A stretch of DNA of 64,000 nucleotides from NCBI GenBank assembly GCA_003215295.1, contig QCKN01000001.1, positions 62,001-126,000 of the forward strand, in the 5' to 3' direction. Shown here one piece after another: positions 40,651-48,656 of the stretch (position 1 is the first letter of the stretch; each line of letters starts with the position of its first letter). Made by a program: the position numbers and the translations under genes. The stretch is from Prochlorococcus sp. AG-409-P03 (GTDB lineage Bacteria > Cyanobacteriota > Cyanobacteriia > PCC-6307 > Cyanobiaceae). The notes under the pieces are model-generated. The model saw only the letters and a list, made by a program, of their open reading frames with translations. It searched no databases and was not told where the DNA came from.

Positions 40651-41684
40651 GTATTTGATTTGCTTAAGTCCCAAGCTGTTTGAATGGCTGCAAGCATGCT
40701 TGTTGGTCGCGCTAGGCCTTTGCCTGCTATATCAAAAGCCGTTCCATGATCAGGTGATGTTCGAATAAACGGTAGGCCTAATGTTGTATTTACAGCCTCT
40801 TCAAATGCAATCAATTTGACTGGTGTTAGACCTTGATCGTGATACATGGCAAGGATTCCATCTGGGCTGTCAACTTGTTTGCTAGCTCTCCAAGCCTTTG
40901 CGCTAGATAACCAGCATGTGTCTGGGGGTAAGGGGCCTATTAATTTGATTTGTGGATGAATCTTTTGCCATTGCTTTATAAGTGGGATCAGCCATTCGAT
41001 CTCTTCAGAACCGATATGGCCGGCCTCTCCGGCATGGGGATTAATGCCTGCAATTGCAATAGTTGGTAGATCTTTGAAACGATTACAAAATTCGAAAAGC
41101 GAGTTGAGTTTTGTATAAATAAGCTCAGGCGTTAGTGCTTTATTTAATTCATACAAAGGGATGTGAGTTGTTGCTAGCAATGTGTTTAGGCGCCATCCAT
41201 TATGAGGAGAAACAGCGGTGAACAGCATTCCGGGATTTTTAGCTCCTGCCAGCTCTGCCAGCCTTTCTGTTTGCCCTGGATAAATATGACCAGCTTGAGC
41301 CCAAGCTTTTTTGGCTATTGGAGCAGTTACCAGTGCTTTTCTATGGTTGTTCATTACTAATTTTGTTGCCGTTGTTAGCGAACGAAAACTTGCGTCACCA
41401 GATATTGAATTAGGTTGTCCAGGATTTATTTTGCCTAAGGTTGGAATATCTACAATTTCATAGTTACTTGGATTGGCTATTTGGGATGCCGTAGTTTTTT
41501 CTATTAGTTTTATATATGTCTGTTTAAGAGTCTTTTCGCATCCTACCAACACTGGTTTTATTCCATATGGTAGTGATTTGTTAGTAAGGGCTTTCAGTGT
41601 GATTTCAATTCCTATTCCGGCTGGATCCCCTAACGCAATTACAACAGTGTGATTATCTTCGGAGTATCTATTTAAGTTAGTCAT
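40620..41684 (-). CDS. pdxA: 4-hydroxythreonine-4-phosphate dehydrogenase
   Basis: NAD-dependent enzyme of pyridoxal 5'-phosphate synthesis by the DXP-dependent route, coupled to PdxJ. The 354-residue product has VIALGDPAGIGIEI at the start, the GHIYPGQTERLAELAG segment, AIAGINPHAGEAGHIG, MYHDQGLTPVKLIAF and TSPDHGTAFDIAGKGLA, with histidines expected to bind the metal. Its ATG overlaps, on the opposite strand, the ATG of the small gene at 41683, so the two genes are divergent with shared start-codon bases. Confidence 0.95.
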   Translation of the reverse strand: MTNLNRYSEDNHTVVIALGDPAGIGIEITLKALTNKSLPYGIKPVLVGCEKTLKQTYIKLIEKTTASQIANPSNYEIVDIPTLGKINPGQPNSISGDASFRSLTTATKLVMNNHRKALVTAPIAKKAWAQAGHIYPGQTERLAELAGAKNPGMLFTAVSPHNGWRLNTLLATTHIPLYELNKALTPELIYTKLNSLFEFCNRFKDLPTIAIAGINPHAGEAGHIGSEEIEWLIPLIKQWQKIHPQIKLIGPLPPDTCWLSSAKAWRASKQVDSPDGILAMYHDQGLTPVKLIAFEEAVNTTLGLPFIRTSPDHGTAFDIAGKGLARPTSMLAAIQTAWDLSKSNTQDGLTRINT

Positions 41685-41880
41685 GCTTCGTTGGTTGCTC
41701 TTGGCTGTTTTGATTTATGGCATTGGAACTGGACTGCGTTCTGGATGGTTGGTTATCAAGTGGAGTCAGTTCTTGCATGAAGTGGGATTTACTTCTGTTG
41801 ATCCGCACAAACCTATGGATTGGTCAAAGTTTATTCAGGATTGGATCAAGCTAGACGAGGCAAAGCCTTTGCAGGAATAG
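41683..41880 (+). CDS. Small single-span membrane protein, conserved type
   Basis: Product of 65 residues with one hydrophobic N-terminal segment (MLRWLLLAVLIYGIGTGL) and a charged, tryptophan-rich tail (DWSKFIQDWIKLDE). No function recognised. The reading frame fills the gap between pdxA and the epimerase gene exactly, with four bases to the next stop, which supports its reality. Its ATG shares bases with the pdxA ATG on the other strand (CATG), so initiation of the two transcripts must overlap. A related protein in other Prochlorococcus seems likely but was not checked. Confidence 0.7.
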   Translation: MLRWLLLAVLIYGIGTGLRSGWLVIKWSQFLHEVGFTSVDPHKPMDWSKFIQDWIKLDEAKPLQE

Positions 41881-41884
41881 GTTT

Positions 41885-42781
41885 CTAGTTACCCATTGCT
41901 TGTAGGCAATCTTGTAGACCTGAATGATAGTCGGGATGGAGTAATGAATAGCCCATTTCCTCGCAGAGCATTTTATTACTTACTTTTCTATTCTCTTGCC
42001 AAAAAGAGAGCGCCATTGGACTCATCCTTTTTTCAGCTACTGCAAATGCTTCGACAGGTGGCAAGGTGACACCTAGAAGCGAGGCTGCATAATACAGAAC
42101 TTCTATATTTGTACTCGGATAGTTATCAGCAACGTTCACAATGCGAGGTTTTTTGCCTTTCGCTGCTAAATGAATTAAGTGAAACGTCGCTCCAGCAATA
42201 TCATCAATATGGATTCTGGAAAATATTTGTCCTGGCTTATGTATTGGTGTGCATTTTCCAGATGTAATACTTTCAAGAGCTGATCTGCCAGGCCCATATA
42301 TGCCTGGAAGTCTGATTATTTGAACAGGTAGGCCCGAGGAAAGCCATGCTGACTCGCAAGCAAAACGTCTTTGGCTGCGAGGTTGTTGAGGGTTTGGCGA
42401 CGAGACCTCTGAGACCCATTCCCCTTGACAATCACCATATACACCAGTTGTTGATAGATATCCTGCCCATTGCAATGGCATTTCTTTGAGCTGAGGTAAC
42501 AACGCTGTAAGAACTGGGTCTGTACCTGTTTCGCTAGGCGGTATACAGCTCAGCAGATGAGTAACGTTTTCAAGAGCTTCGAGCGGAGGAAGAATTTCTG
42601 GATTGGTGTTAAAGATTACATCTGCTCCAACTTTTGTGAGATCCCTTCTGCTGCAAATTACTTGAACTCCCAGCTTTCGAGCTAGCGCAGCTACTCGCTG
42701 CCCGCTAAACCCGCCTCCCAAAATCAACATCTTTGAGCTCGCAGGCAGAGGCACTGATTGCTTGACAAGAGCTTCTAGCAT
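41885..42781 (-). CDS. NAD(P)-dependent epimerase/dehydratase-like protein
   Basis: Short-chain extended Rossmann protein of 298 residues. The N-terminal nucleotide motif is KMLILGGGFSGQRVAALAR. The central segment has LSTTGVYGDCQGEWVSE, resembling the catalytic region of YeeZ-type epimerases, and then IRLPGIYGPGRSALE and FSRIHIDDIAGA. The motif tyrosine lies in TGVYGD, and the usual lysine of YxxxK is not clear. Substrate unknown. It converges nearly end to end with the 65-residue gene and is divergent from a small gene eight bases from its start. Confidence 0.85.
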   Translation of the reverse strand: MLEALVKQSVPLPASSKMLILGGGFSGQRVAALARKLGVQVICSRRDLTKVGADVIFNTNPEILPPLEALENVTHLLSCIPPSETGTDPVLTALLPQLKEMPLQWAGYLSTTGVYGDCQGEWVSEVSSPNPQQPRSQRRFACESAWLSSGLPVQIIRLPGIYGPGRSALESITSGKCTPIHKPGQIFSRIHIDDIAGATFHLIHLAAKGKKPRIVNVADNYPSTNIEVLYYAASLLGVTLPPVEAFAVAEKRMSPMALSFWQENRKVSNKMLCEEMGYSLLHPDYHSGLQDCLQAMGN

Positions 42782-42789
42782 GAGTACAA

Positions 42790-43035
42790 ATGTATTACAG
42801 AGTGCTTTTTGTCATGGCTGCTGATTCTTTGTACATCTCTAGTGCTTCTCGTATCATCTTGCCTCGTGCAACTTTCCGTTGCTTAATTTCTGAACTTCAA
42901 CGTATTAGAGCTATAAAATTTGGGATATTTTTGGGACTGGTTACTTTTGCAATTGCAGTAGCTCCGGAAAGACCTGAGCAGTTGGCGTCAATATGCGAAA
43001 AACATCATTCTGTTGATGCATGCAGAGTGTGGTGA
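42790..43035 (+). CDS. Small hypothetical protein with conserved-looking cysteine tail
   Basis: Reading frame of up to 81 residues ending in ICEKHHSVDACRVW, a tail with two cysteines that I associate with small picocyanobacterial proteins; a hydrophobic stretch (IFLGLVTFAIAVA) precedes it, consistent with a signal peptide or membrane anchor. The most upstream ATG is only eight bases from the divergent epimerase start, so a later ATG at 42814 or another internal start may be the real one. Five bases separate its stop from the HNH gene. Function unknown. Confidence 0.55.
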   Translation: MYYRVLFVMAADSLYISSASRIILPRATFRCLISELQRIRAIKFGIFLGLVTFAIAVAPERPEQLASICEKHHSVDACRVW

Positions 43036-43040
43036 ACTTT

Positions 43041-43451
43041 TTACGCAGCTTGTAAAAATAAGTCTTTCCCAAAGGATTTTGTATCCTCTTGGTTTGGAGT
43101 TATTTGGTTGGGTTGGGCCCATTGAAGTAAACGAAGTGCTAGACGAAGATCGCCATCTACCCAGGCTCGGAGTGCCATTGCACGACGTGGATCATAAAAA
43201 CGTTGACGTCTATACCAATCAAAAGCTTCAGCATCGGATTTGTGTCCATTGCAAGAAAGACATGCTGGAACACAATTCTCGGTAACACTTAATCCGCCTA
43301 GACTTCGCGGGTGAATATGATCAATCGACTCAGAAGGCTTTCCACAATATATACAACTTTGGCCGGTAAATGTATGGATTGATTTGCGCCATCTTTTTAT
43401 ACGTGATTTAGGGCATAGATCTTCGAGGAAAACCGCATCCCGATTTTGCAT
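43041..43451 (-). CDS. HNH endonuclease
   Basis: Single-domain nuclease of 136 residues. The core is CIYCGKPSESIDHIHPRSLG followed by an asparagine (LSVTENCVPACLSCN), so both zinc-binding CxxC pairs and the H-N-H catalytic residues are present, and the gene looks intact. The C-terminus is basic and helical. It lies 179 bp from, and divergent to, the HARP-SNF2 helicase gene. A nuclease acting with that helicase is an inference based on the eukaryotic protein ZRANB3, where the same domains are fused. It could equally be a remnant homing-type HNH protein. Confidence 0.88.
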   Translation of the reverse strand: MQNRDAVFLEDLCPKSRIKRWRKSIHTFTGQSCIYCGKPSESIDHIHPRSLGGLSVTENCVPACLSCNGHKSDAEAFDWYRRQRFYDPRRAMALRAWVDGDLRLALRLLQWAQPNQITPNQEDTKSFGKDLFLQAA

Positions 43452-43630
43452 CCGAGTTCATCGGTTACGGGCAGTGTGCCGTGATAGTTGAGCTCGTCAA
43501 TATCTCATTCAGCTTATCTTTTGACTTTTTAAAAGCTTTTGTTGCTAGATAGAGCTATTGCAATTTTTTTTGTTTTAAGTTCGGTTTACTTTCAAGATTA
43601 CGTACGTTCTCCACGTCCCACTCATTACCA

Positions 43631-45232
43631 TTGTGCTTACTTGGCTTGAGTCCTGCTGGGCTAGTAACAGTTTCGTTCCCGTTTGACGCTGTGACTCAAG
43701 CTCAGCTCCGCAAGGTTAGGCCTCGCGGTTCTTGGGATGTAGCTAGTAAAACTTGGTATTTCCCCTTTTCAGCATTTGAAATATTGCAGAAACAATTAGG
43801 TAAGCGTTTTGCAATTCACGAGGAACTTTCTCAATGGGTGACTTGGTTTAGAGACCCACTGCCTTCTTTGCCTTCTTATAAAGAAATAATTGCTTCTAGT
43901 GACTTTGATCAAGTTGATGATATCCGCAAGCCTTTGCCTCATCAAAAGGTAGGAGCTTGTTGGTTGCTGCAACGTCGAGGAGCAATTCTTGCTGATGAGA
44001 TGGGTTTAGGGAAAACACTGACTGCTCTTTTGGCTGCGAGAGCAATGGTTGGTGCGAGATTTATGAAAGTCATAGTTGTTGCTCCAGTTTCTTTACATTC
44101 CCATTGGTATCGAGAAGCTAGTTCTCTTCGATTACAGATTGATCTTCAAAGCTGGTCAAGACTTCCTAAGGAACTGCCTTCATGTGGAGCCTTGTTAATT
44201 GTTGATGAGGCACATTTTGCACAGTCTTTGAAGGCAAAAAGAACGCAATCTTTATTGCGCTTGGCTCGTCATCCACGATTGCGGGCCATTTGGATGATTT
44301 CAGGAACTCCTATGAAGAATGGCCGACCTAAAGAGTTATATCCACTCTTGGCTGCTATTGGCCATCCTTTAGGAATTGATAAAGGACGATTTGAGGCTGA
44401 TTTCTGTAGATGTCATTTTACAGATTTGAATAAGAAACTTAGTTTGAGATCTTCGGAAACTAATACTTTATATAAACTGCATCGCTTAATTAAGCCTGTG
44501 ATGTTGCACCGCTCTAAACAAGAATTATTAGATTTACCATTAAATTCTCGTAAGGAACATTTGGTTCATTTAACAGATCTAGAGCAGCGTGGTTTTGATC
44601 ATAGATTGTCATTAGTGCTTGAAGACTATAGAGAACGTGTTCAACAGGGACTAGTTAGCTCACAAGCTGAATCTCTTGTGACATTAAATTATTTGCGCCA
44701 AATTTCAACAGAGTTTAAGTTGCAGGCTGCTAGTAAACTCCTTAATCATTTTATCAATAAGCAACAAGGAATAGTTGTTTTCAGCAGCTTTATCAACCCA
44801 CTTTGCTTAATCAAAAAATATGTAGGTGGTGATTTGTTAACTGGATTACAGTCACCTAAGGAAAGAGATAAAGCGGTGCTTAGATTCCAACAAAGACAGT
44901 CTGATTTGTTATTAGCTACTTATGGATCTGGTGGCCTTGGTTTTACTTTGCATCGAGCCCGTCATGTTTTTCTCCTTGACCGCCCTTGGACTCCTGGAGA
45001 TGTTGCACAGGCAGAGGGGAGATGCCATCGAATTGGGATGCAGGACTCGATGACAAGCCATTGGTTCAAATTGGGCTTTGTAGATCAACTGGTAGATGGA
45101 ATTTTAACAAGTAAATCTGGCAATATTGAAGTACTTTTTGGATCTCGTAAAATCTTATTGAAGTGTGGAAATTTAAGTCTGATGCTAGATAAATGTGTGG
45201 AAGCTTTTGAGGATACGATTTCTAAAAGTTAA
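43631..45232 (+). CDS. HARP-like SNF2-family DNA-dependent ATPase
   Basis: Product of 533 residues. Residues about 12-70 (VSFPFDAVTQAQLRKVRPRG, then SWDVASKTWYFPF) resemble the HARP domain of SMARCAL1, which binds forked DNA. Next come SNF2 motifs: LADEMGLGKTLTALL (GKT 127-129), VVAPVSLHSHW, IVDEAHFAQ (192-195), SGTPMKNGRPKELYPLL, FSSFI, TYGSGGLGFTLH and the arginine-finger QAEGRCHRIGM. This combination marks an annealing helicase or fork-remodelling ATPase in eukaryotes; the bacterial function is not established. Start is a TTG at 43631, upstream of which the frame is not extended. No frameshift seen. Confidence 0.88.
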   Translation: MCLLGLSPAGLVTVSFPFDAVTQAQLRKVRPRGSWDVASKTWYFPFSAFEILQKQLGKRFAIHEELSQWVTWFRDPLPSLPSYKEIIASSDFDQVDDIRKPLPHQKVGACWLLQRRGAILADEMGLGKTLTALLAARAMVGARFMKVIVVAPVSLHSHWYREASSLRLQIDLQSWSRLPKELPSCGALLIVDEAHFAQSLKAKRTQSLLRLARHPRLRAIWMISGTPMKNGRPKELYPLLAAIGHPLGIDKGRFEADFCRCHFTDLNKKLSLRSSETNTLYKLHRLIKPVMLHRSKQELLDLPLNSRKEHLVHLTDLEQRGFDHRLSLVLEDYRERVQQGLVSSQAESLVTLNYLRQISTEFKLQAASKLLNHFINKQQGIVVFSSFINPLCLIKKYVGGDLLTGLQSPKERDKAVLRFQQRQSDLLLATYGSGGLGFTLHRARHVFLLDRPWTPGDVAQAEGRCHRIGMQDSMTSHWFKLGFVDQLVDGILTSKSGNIEVLFGSRKILLKCGNLSLMLDKCVEAFEDTISKS

Positions 45233-45264
45233 TTTTATGAGATCCCTAAAGAATTAATTGTGAA

Positions 45265-45669
45265 TCAATAAACATAGCGATCATTATTGATTTCTTTAGG
45301 GGATGACTTCGTTGTTGAACCTTTGTTGATCTCTATTGGCTCAAGTCTTCTTGTTCCAAATAAATCTCCAAGGTAGCCTCCGCAATTTTCATATTCAGTT
45401 GGATTTTCAACCACTGCTTCAATTATCATGACAGCAGCATGTTTGGGTGAAGTCTTAAATATGCTGCTTTTTTGGCGTTTTATCACTTCATAGGAAGCAT
45501 TAAAACTGACTTCATGATCATTTCCCGTTATTCGCATAAAGCAATATATTTGTGCTCCTTTGGCTTGGCTCTCATTCATACCTGCATGACCAGTGCTCCC
45601 TAGTAGGTGCGCGCCAAGCAAGATTAGTCCGGTTATAGGGAGTAAAACCTTTTGGTATTTTTTCGCCAT
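45265..45669 (-). CDS. Exported hypothetical protein, cyanobacterial
   Basis: Product of 134 residues with a signal peptide (hydrophobic residues about 9-29, likely cleavage near GHAG). The mature part has three features: YCFMRITGNDHEVSFNASYE, a lysine-rich EVIKRQKSSIF segment, and VENPTEYENCGGYLGDLF with a second cysteine, so a disulfide is possible. This pattern recalls small conserved proteins of marine picocyanobacteria. Function unknown. It converges on the helicase gene with 32 bp between the stops. Confidence 0.72.
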   Translation of the reverse strand: MAKKYQKVLLPITGLILLGAHLLGSTGHAGMNESQAKGAQIYCFMRITGNDHEVSFNASYEVIKRQKSSIFKTSPKHAAVMIIEAVVENPTEYENCGGYLGDLFGTRRLEPIEINKGSTTKSSPKEINNDRYVY

Positions 45670-45728
45670 GGTTTCAGCATAAGTACCCTTAGTAAAGTAT
45701 CTATTGATAGCTATCTGTCCAGGTTTTA

Positions 45729-46244
45729 TTAGGAATTAATTAGGCCTAGGGGTGCTAATAATTTAACCAAGATGGGAAGTATTAAGAGCACTGTGATTAG
45801 TCTGACTGCATGCAAGGCCGCGACGGCAGCTCCTACCCCAAATTCAGCTCCAACTAAGCTCATGCCACTGATGCCACCAGGTGCTGCGCCTAGCAGGGCA
45901 ATTAATGGATCAATTCCTAGTAATCGACTGCTCCATAAGCCGATCACGATGCCTGTTAATACGAGTGTGGTTGTGATTAGGATTGCTGGTTGCCAAAGGT
46001 TTTGTAATTGCACCAATGATTCTTTTGTTAACCCAGTTCCTATAACTGTGCCAATTCCTATTTGGAGAACAGTCTTTGTACCAGGTGGCCATTGCACAGG
46101 TTCGAAGTGACCGCTCATGCTGAGTAGGCCCGCCCCAAGAAGAGCCCCGGCGATGGGAGCAGCTGGTATCCCAGTAAGGAGCATCAGTAGTCCTATTGCA
46201 GTCCCTCCTATGAGGTATATCAACAAAGTTGCAAGTGAATGCAT
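45729..46244 (-). CDS. AbrB/YdbN-type membrane protein, half length
   Basis: Highly hydrophobic 171-residue protein with about five membrane segments. GGTAIGLLMLLTGIPAAPIAGA and LIALLGAAPGGISGMSLVGAEFG are typical of the family once annotated as putative ammonia monooxygenase. Full-length members have two such repeats (about 350 residues); here only one is present. A complete partner half could be encoded elsewhere, as in genomes where two half-proteins pair. The transported compound is unknown. The gene is intact, with no sign of frame decay. Confidence 0.82.
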   Translation of the reverse strand: MHSLATLLIYLIGGTAIGLLMLLTGIPAAPIAGALLGAGLLSMSGHFEPVQWPPGTKTVLQIGIGTVIGTGLTKESLVQLQNLWQPAILITTTLVLTGIVIGLWSSRLLGIDPLIALLGAAPGGISGMSLVGAEFGVGAAVAALHAVRLITVLLILPILVKLLAPLGLINS

Positions 46245-46362
46245 TCGAGGTTTTGTGTAGTTGTTGATTAGTCTGATACGAGATTTGGTTGAATGAGATT
46301 TCTTTAGCTACTTGAGTCTTTCTGATCTATGTGCTGTTATCAGAGAAAGTTTTAATTTTTGA

Positions 46363-46662
46363 ATGACTCCCTCCTCTTCTGCGTCCTCTTGTTCTTTCAG
46401 AATTACTAGGACGGCAGAAGACCTTGCTCAGACTATTACTGCTATTTCGCAAAGGTTGGTGAAACTAGAACAGCGTCAGCAATCTATTGAGATGCAGTTA
46501 ATTCAGTCTCAATCCGAACCAGCTGAAGAGGAGTTTGTAATGCTTGATGGAATTGATGAACTTTTAAAGGAATGTCAAGAGCTTCTGGGCATTTCCCTTC
46601 CAGTTGATAATGGTAACGACTTTTGTTCGCAGGATGATAAGCAAGATGAGCTAGCTGCTTAA
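46363..46662 (+). CDS. Small hypothetical protein with a coiled-coil segment
   Basis: Product of 99 residues. Residues about 18-48 (TAEDLAQTITAISQRLVKLE) are heptad-like and should form a coiled coil, after which the sequence is acidic, with EEFVMLDGIDELLKECQELL as a second helix. No domain recognised. The reading frame begins with ATG 46363 and has few rare codons, so it is probably real. Its role is unknown and the neighbours give no hint. Confidence 0.62.
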   Translation: MTPSSSASSCSFRITRTAEDLAQTITAISQRLVKLEQRQQSIEMQLIQSQSEPAEEEFVMLDGIDELLKECQELLGISLPVDNGNDFCSQDDKQDELAA

Positions 46663-46856
46663 GAAGCTATTTGGCTATGGAGTACTACAAATATCTGCTA
46701 ACAAGCCTTTACATCATTACTAATTCCTGCACCCATCATTAGCTTTTCATATTGCCGATCTGATGTGAAGAACTGAGGATTCAGGTGCTTAACATGGTTT
46801 ACTAAATCTAAGGCGTTAAGTTCTTCTTAGCAGAATGATCAGTATTGATGATGCTT

Positions 46857-46903
46857 TATAATTTGCTAGTGAATCACTATTTACGTTAACCTTTAATTAA
46901 AGG
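46857..46903 (+). promoter_or_regulatory. Consensus -10 element and 14-bp palindrome before the 75-residue gene
   Basis: A perfect TATAAT stands at 46857-46862 without an obvious -35 partner. Thirty bases later CCTTTAATTAAAGG (46890-46903) is a perfect palindrome that ends 17 bp before the start codon of the next gene. It would sit in the transcribed leader or operator position, so control of that gene by a dimeric regulator is possible. Confidence 0.4.
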
Positions 46904-46920
46904 GCTTTTCACAGTTAGTT

Positions 46921-47148
46921 TTGACATCTTCTACCCTTGTGAGATCACCATCGGTAATTAGTGCGTCTCAAAGTAAACGTGATGCATGCTTAAAAGCAGC
47001 GGTTAACTTTTTTGATTCAGCCTCTGCACATGCTGAGGCTGGAAATTTGCAAGCCGCTGGAACTTTAATTCTTCAAGCTTTGGATCAAGAGAGGCGTGCA
47101 GGTGCAGTTGGGCCCCAGGTTTTGCAACTAATAAAACCTAGAAAATAG
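46921..47148 (+). CDS. Small hypothetical protein (75 residues)
   Basis: The frame opens with TTG at 46921 and encodes a helical protein: KRDACLKAAVNFFDSASAHA, then AGNLQAAGTLILQALDQER. The two helices resemble a helical hairpin such as a single TPR-like unit, with conserved-looking alanines. No function is known to me. A perfect palindrome and a TATAAT lie just upstream. I expect relatives in other marine picocyanobacteria, but this was not tested. Confidence 0.68.
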   Translation: MTSSTLVRSPSVISASQSKRDACLKAAVNFFDSASAHAEAGNLQAAGTLILQALDQERRAGAVGPQVLQLIKPRK

Positions 47149-47252
47149 TACTTCCTTATCTCACATCAATTAAGCATGAGTGATTTCTCTGTTATATGTA
47201 AATATTCCTCGAACAGACTGTCTATCTCAACTATGAGTTTTGTTTTTGTTTA

Positions 47253-47324
47253 AGCGGGTGACCGGACTCGAACCGGCGACGTTCAGCTTGGGAAGCTGAC
47301 ATTCTACCGCTGAATTACACCCGC
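47253..47324 (-). tRNA. tRNA-Gly (anticodon CCC)
   Basis: On the minus strand the sequence folds as a cloverleaf. The acceptor stem GCGGGTG pairs with CACCCGC over seven bases, and the D arm ATTC/GAAT is present. The anticodon stem TCAGC/GCTGA holds the loop TTCCCAA, giving anticodon CCC, and the T arm CCGG-TTCGAGT-CCGG is complete. The CCA end is not encoded. The anticodon reads GGG glycine codons. Confidence 0.95.
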
Positions 47325-47371
47325 ATTTGGCTAAATCCAGTTTAGTGATAATAACTGGTGAATTCATTATT

Positions 47372-48520
47372 TCATCTCAACGCTAAGGAAGCTGCTGCAA
47401 CCCCTTTGCCCATTTCCGTTTTTAAGAATCCTAGATGCTGGAGGCTAGCTTCTATGGATGCGACGACTGTCAGAACATCTCGATCATTAACGAATCCAAG
47501 ATGTCCAATCCTGAAGATCTTGCCCTTTAGGTGATCTTGCCCGCCAGCCAGAAGAATATCGAATTTCTCTTTCACAACTTTTCTAAGTTGTTCAGCATCG
47601 ATATTCTCTGGTGCCACTGCGGTAATTGCGGGACTGCCATGTTCAGCTTCTGCAAAAAGATTTAGTCCTATTGCTTGCATTCCTGCCTGAGTTGCTGCTT
47701 TATGTCGAGCATGCCGATTAAAAATATTTTCCAGACCTTCTGCTTGCATCATTTGCAATGCTGCTTCAAGAGCAAAATAAAGATTGACAGCTGGAGTAAA
47801 AGGGTTGCTGTCTTTATAGGAGGTCTTACGGTATTGAGCGAGGTCAAGATAAAACTTTGGCAGGTCGGATCTTTGTTGGGCTATCCATGCCTTTTCACTC
47901 AGTGCAATAAAGCTCAATCCAGGTGGAATCATGTAACCCTTTTGTGACCCTGAGGCGATTACATCGATACCCCATTCATCCATTGGAACGTTCGTTGCTC
48001 CTAGACTCGTGACGCAATCCGCAATTGTTATTGCTTGTCCATGAGCACGAACATATTCACTTATAGATTGAAGGTCATTAATTACACCTGTAGAGGTTTC
48101 TGAGTGAGTAAGGATTACTGCTCGGATCTGTTTATTTGAATCAGCTTCTAGCGCCTTGCGAAAGGCTTCTGGATCTAGAGGGGAGCCCCAGCTTGCTTGT
48201 ATCGTTTTGACTTCTAATCCGAATGCTTTTGCAAGTTTGACCCAACGTTGTCCAAACTTGCCGTTTTCTCCACAGAGAACTTGGTCGCCACGACTCAAAG
48301 TATTAATTATTCCTGCTTCCATTGCAGCAGTTCCGCTGCCCGTTATTGCGAGGACATCTCCTGTTGTTTGATGGAGCCATTTGAGTTGAGCTGTAGTTCG
48401 CTTTACTATTCCTTGAAATTCAGGACTGCGATGGCCAATGGGATGCTTCCCTAAGGCTTTGAGTACTTTTTCGGGTACAGGAGTAGGCCCTGGAATCATC
48501 AGGGTGAGTTTTTCCTGCAT
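47372..48520 (-). CDS. Class V PLP aminotransferase, alanine/serine-glyoxylate type
   Basis: Predicted alanine-glyoxylate or serine-glyoxylate aminotransferase acting in photorespiratory glyoxylate removal; old annotations call relatives soluble hydrogenase subunit. The 382-residue product has MIPGPTPVPEKVLKALG at the start, TGSGTAAMEAGI for cofactor phosphate binding, the aspartate in ADCVTSLGA and the PLP lysine in SGSQKGYM (Lys194), with RIGHLGFV near the end. Length is usual. It is divergent from cbiD. The amino donor cannot be decided from the sequence. Confidence 0.92.
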   Translation of the reverse strand: MQEKLTLMIPGPTPVPEKVLKALGKHPIGHRSPEFQGIVKRTTAQLKWLHQTTGDVLAITGSGTAAMEAGIINTLSRGDQVLCGENGKFGQRWVKLAKAFGLEVKTIQASWGSPLDPEAFRKALEADSNKQIRAVILTHSETSTGVINDLQSISEYVRAHGQAITIADCVTSLGATNVPMDEWGIDVIASGSQKGYMIPPGLSFIALSEKAWIAQQRSDLPKFYLDLAQYRKTSYKDSNPFTPAVNLYFALEAALQMMQAEGLENIFNRHARHKAATQAGMQAIGLNLFAEAEHGSPAITAVAPENIDAEQLRKVVKEKFDILLAGGQDHLKGKIFRIGHLGFVNDRDVLTVVASIEASLQHLGFLKTEMGKGVAAASLALR

Positions 48521-48656
48521 GGTCAGCAGATCAACAATTGGCCATCCTAAAAAATAAACGAGACAGGTTTCATTTATCGCTAATTCTGCTCCTACTTCTC
48601 ATGGCTTAACTCTTCCAGTATGGGTTGTTGCTTCTGCTAGGGCTGCCCTGACAGTC

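Noticed and set aside
43013-43285. A 90-residue plus-strand frame with cysteines and histidines
   Set aside because: It is antisense to the HNH gene; its CVHC-like residues come from reverse reading of the zinc motifs.
42790-47148. Cluster of accessory genes as a prophage or integrative element
   Set aside because: No integrase, terminase, capsid or flanking repeats; the genes are mostly small conserved-looking cyanobacterial proteins.
47253-47324. tRNA-Gly as attachment site of an integrated element
   Set aside because: No integrase gene, no duplicated tRNA 3' end seen nearby, and the putative island lies about 4 kb away.
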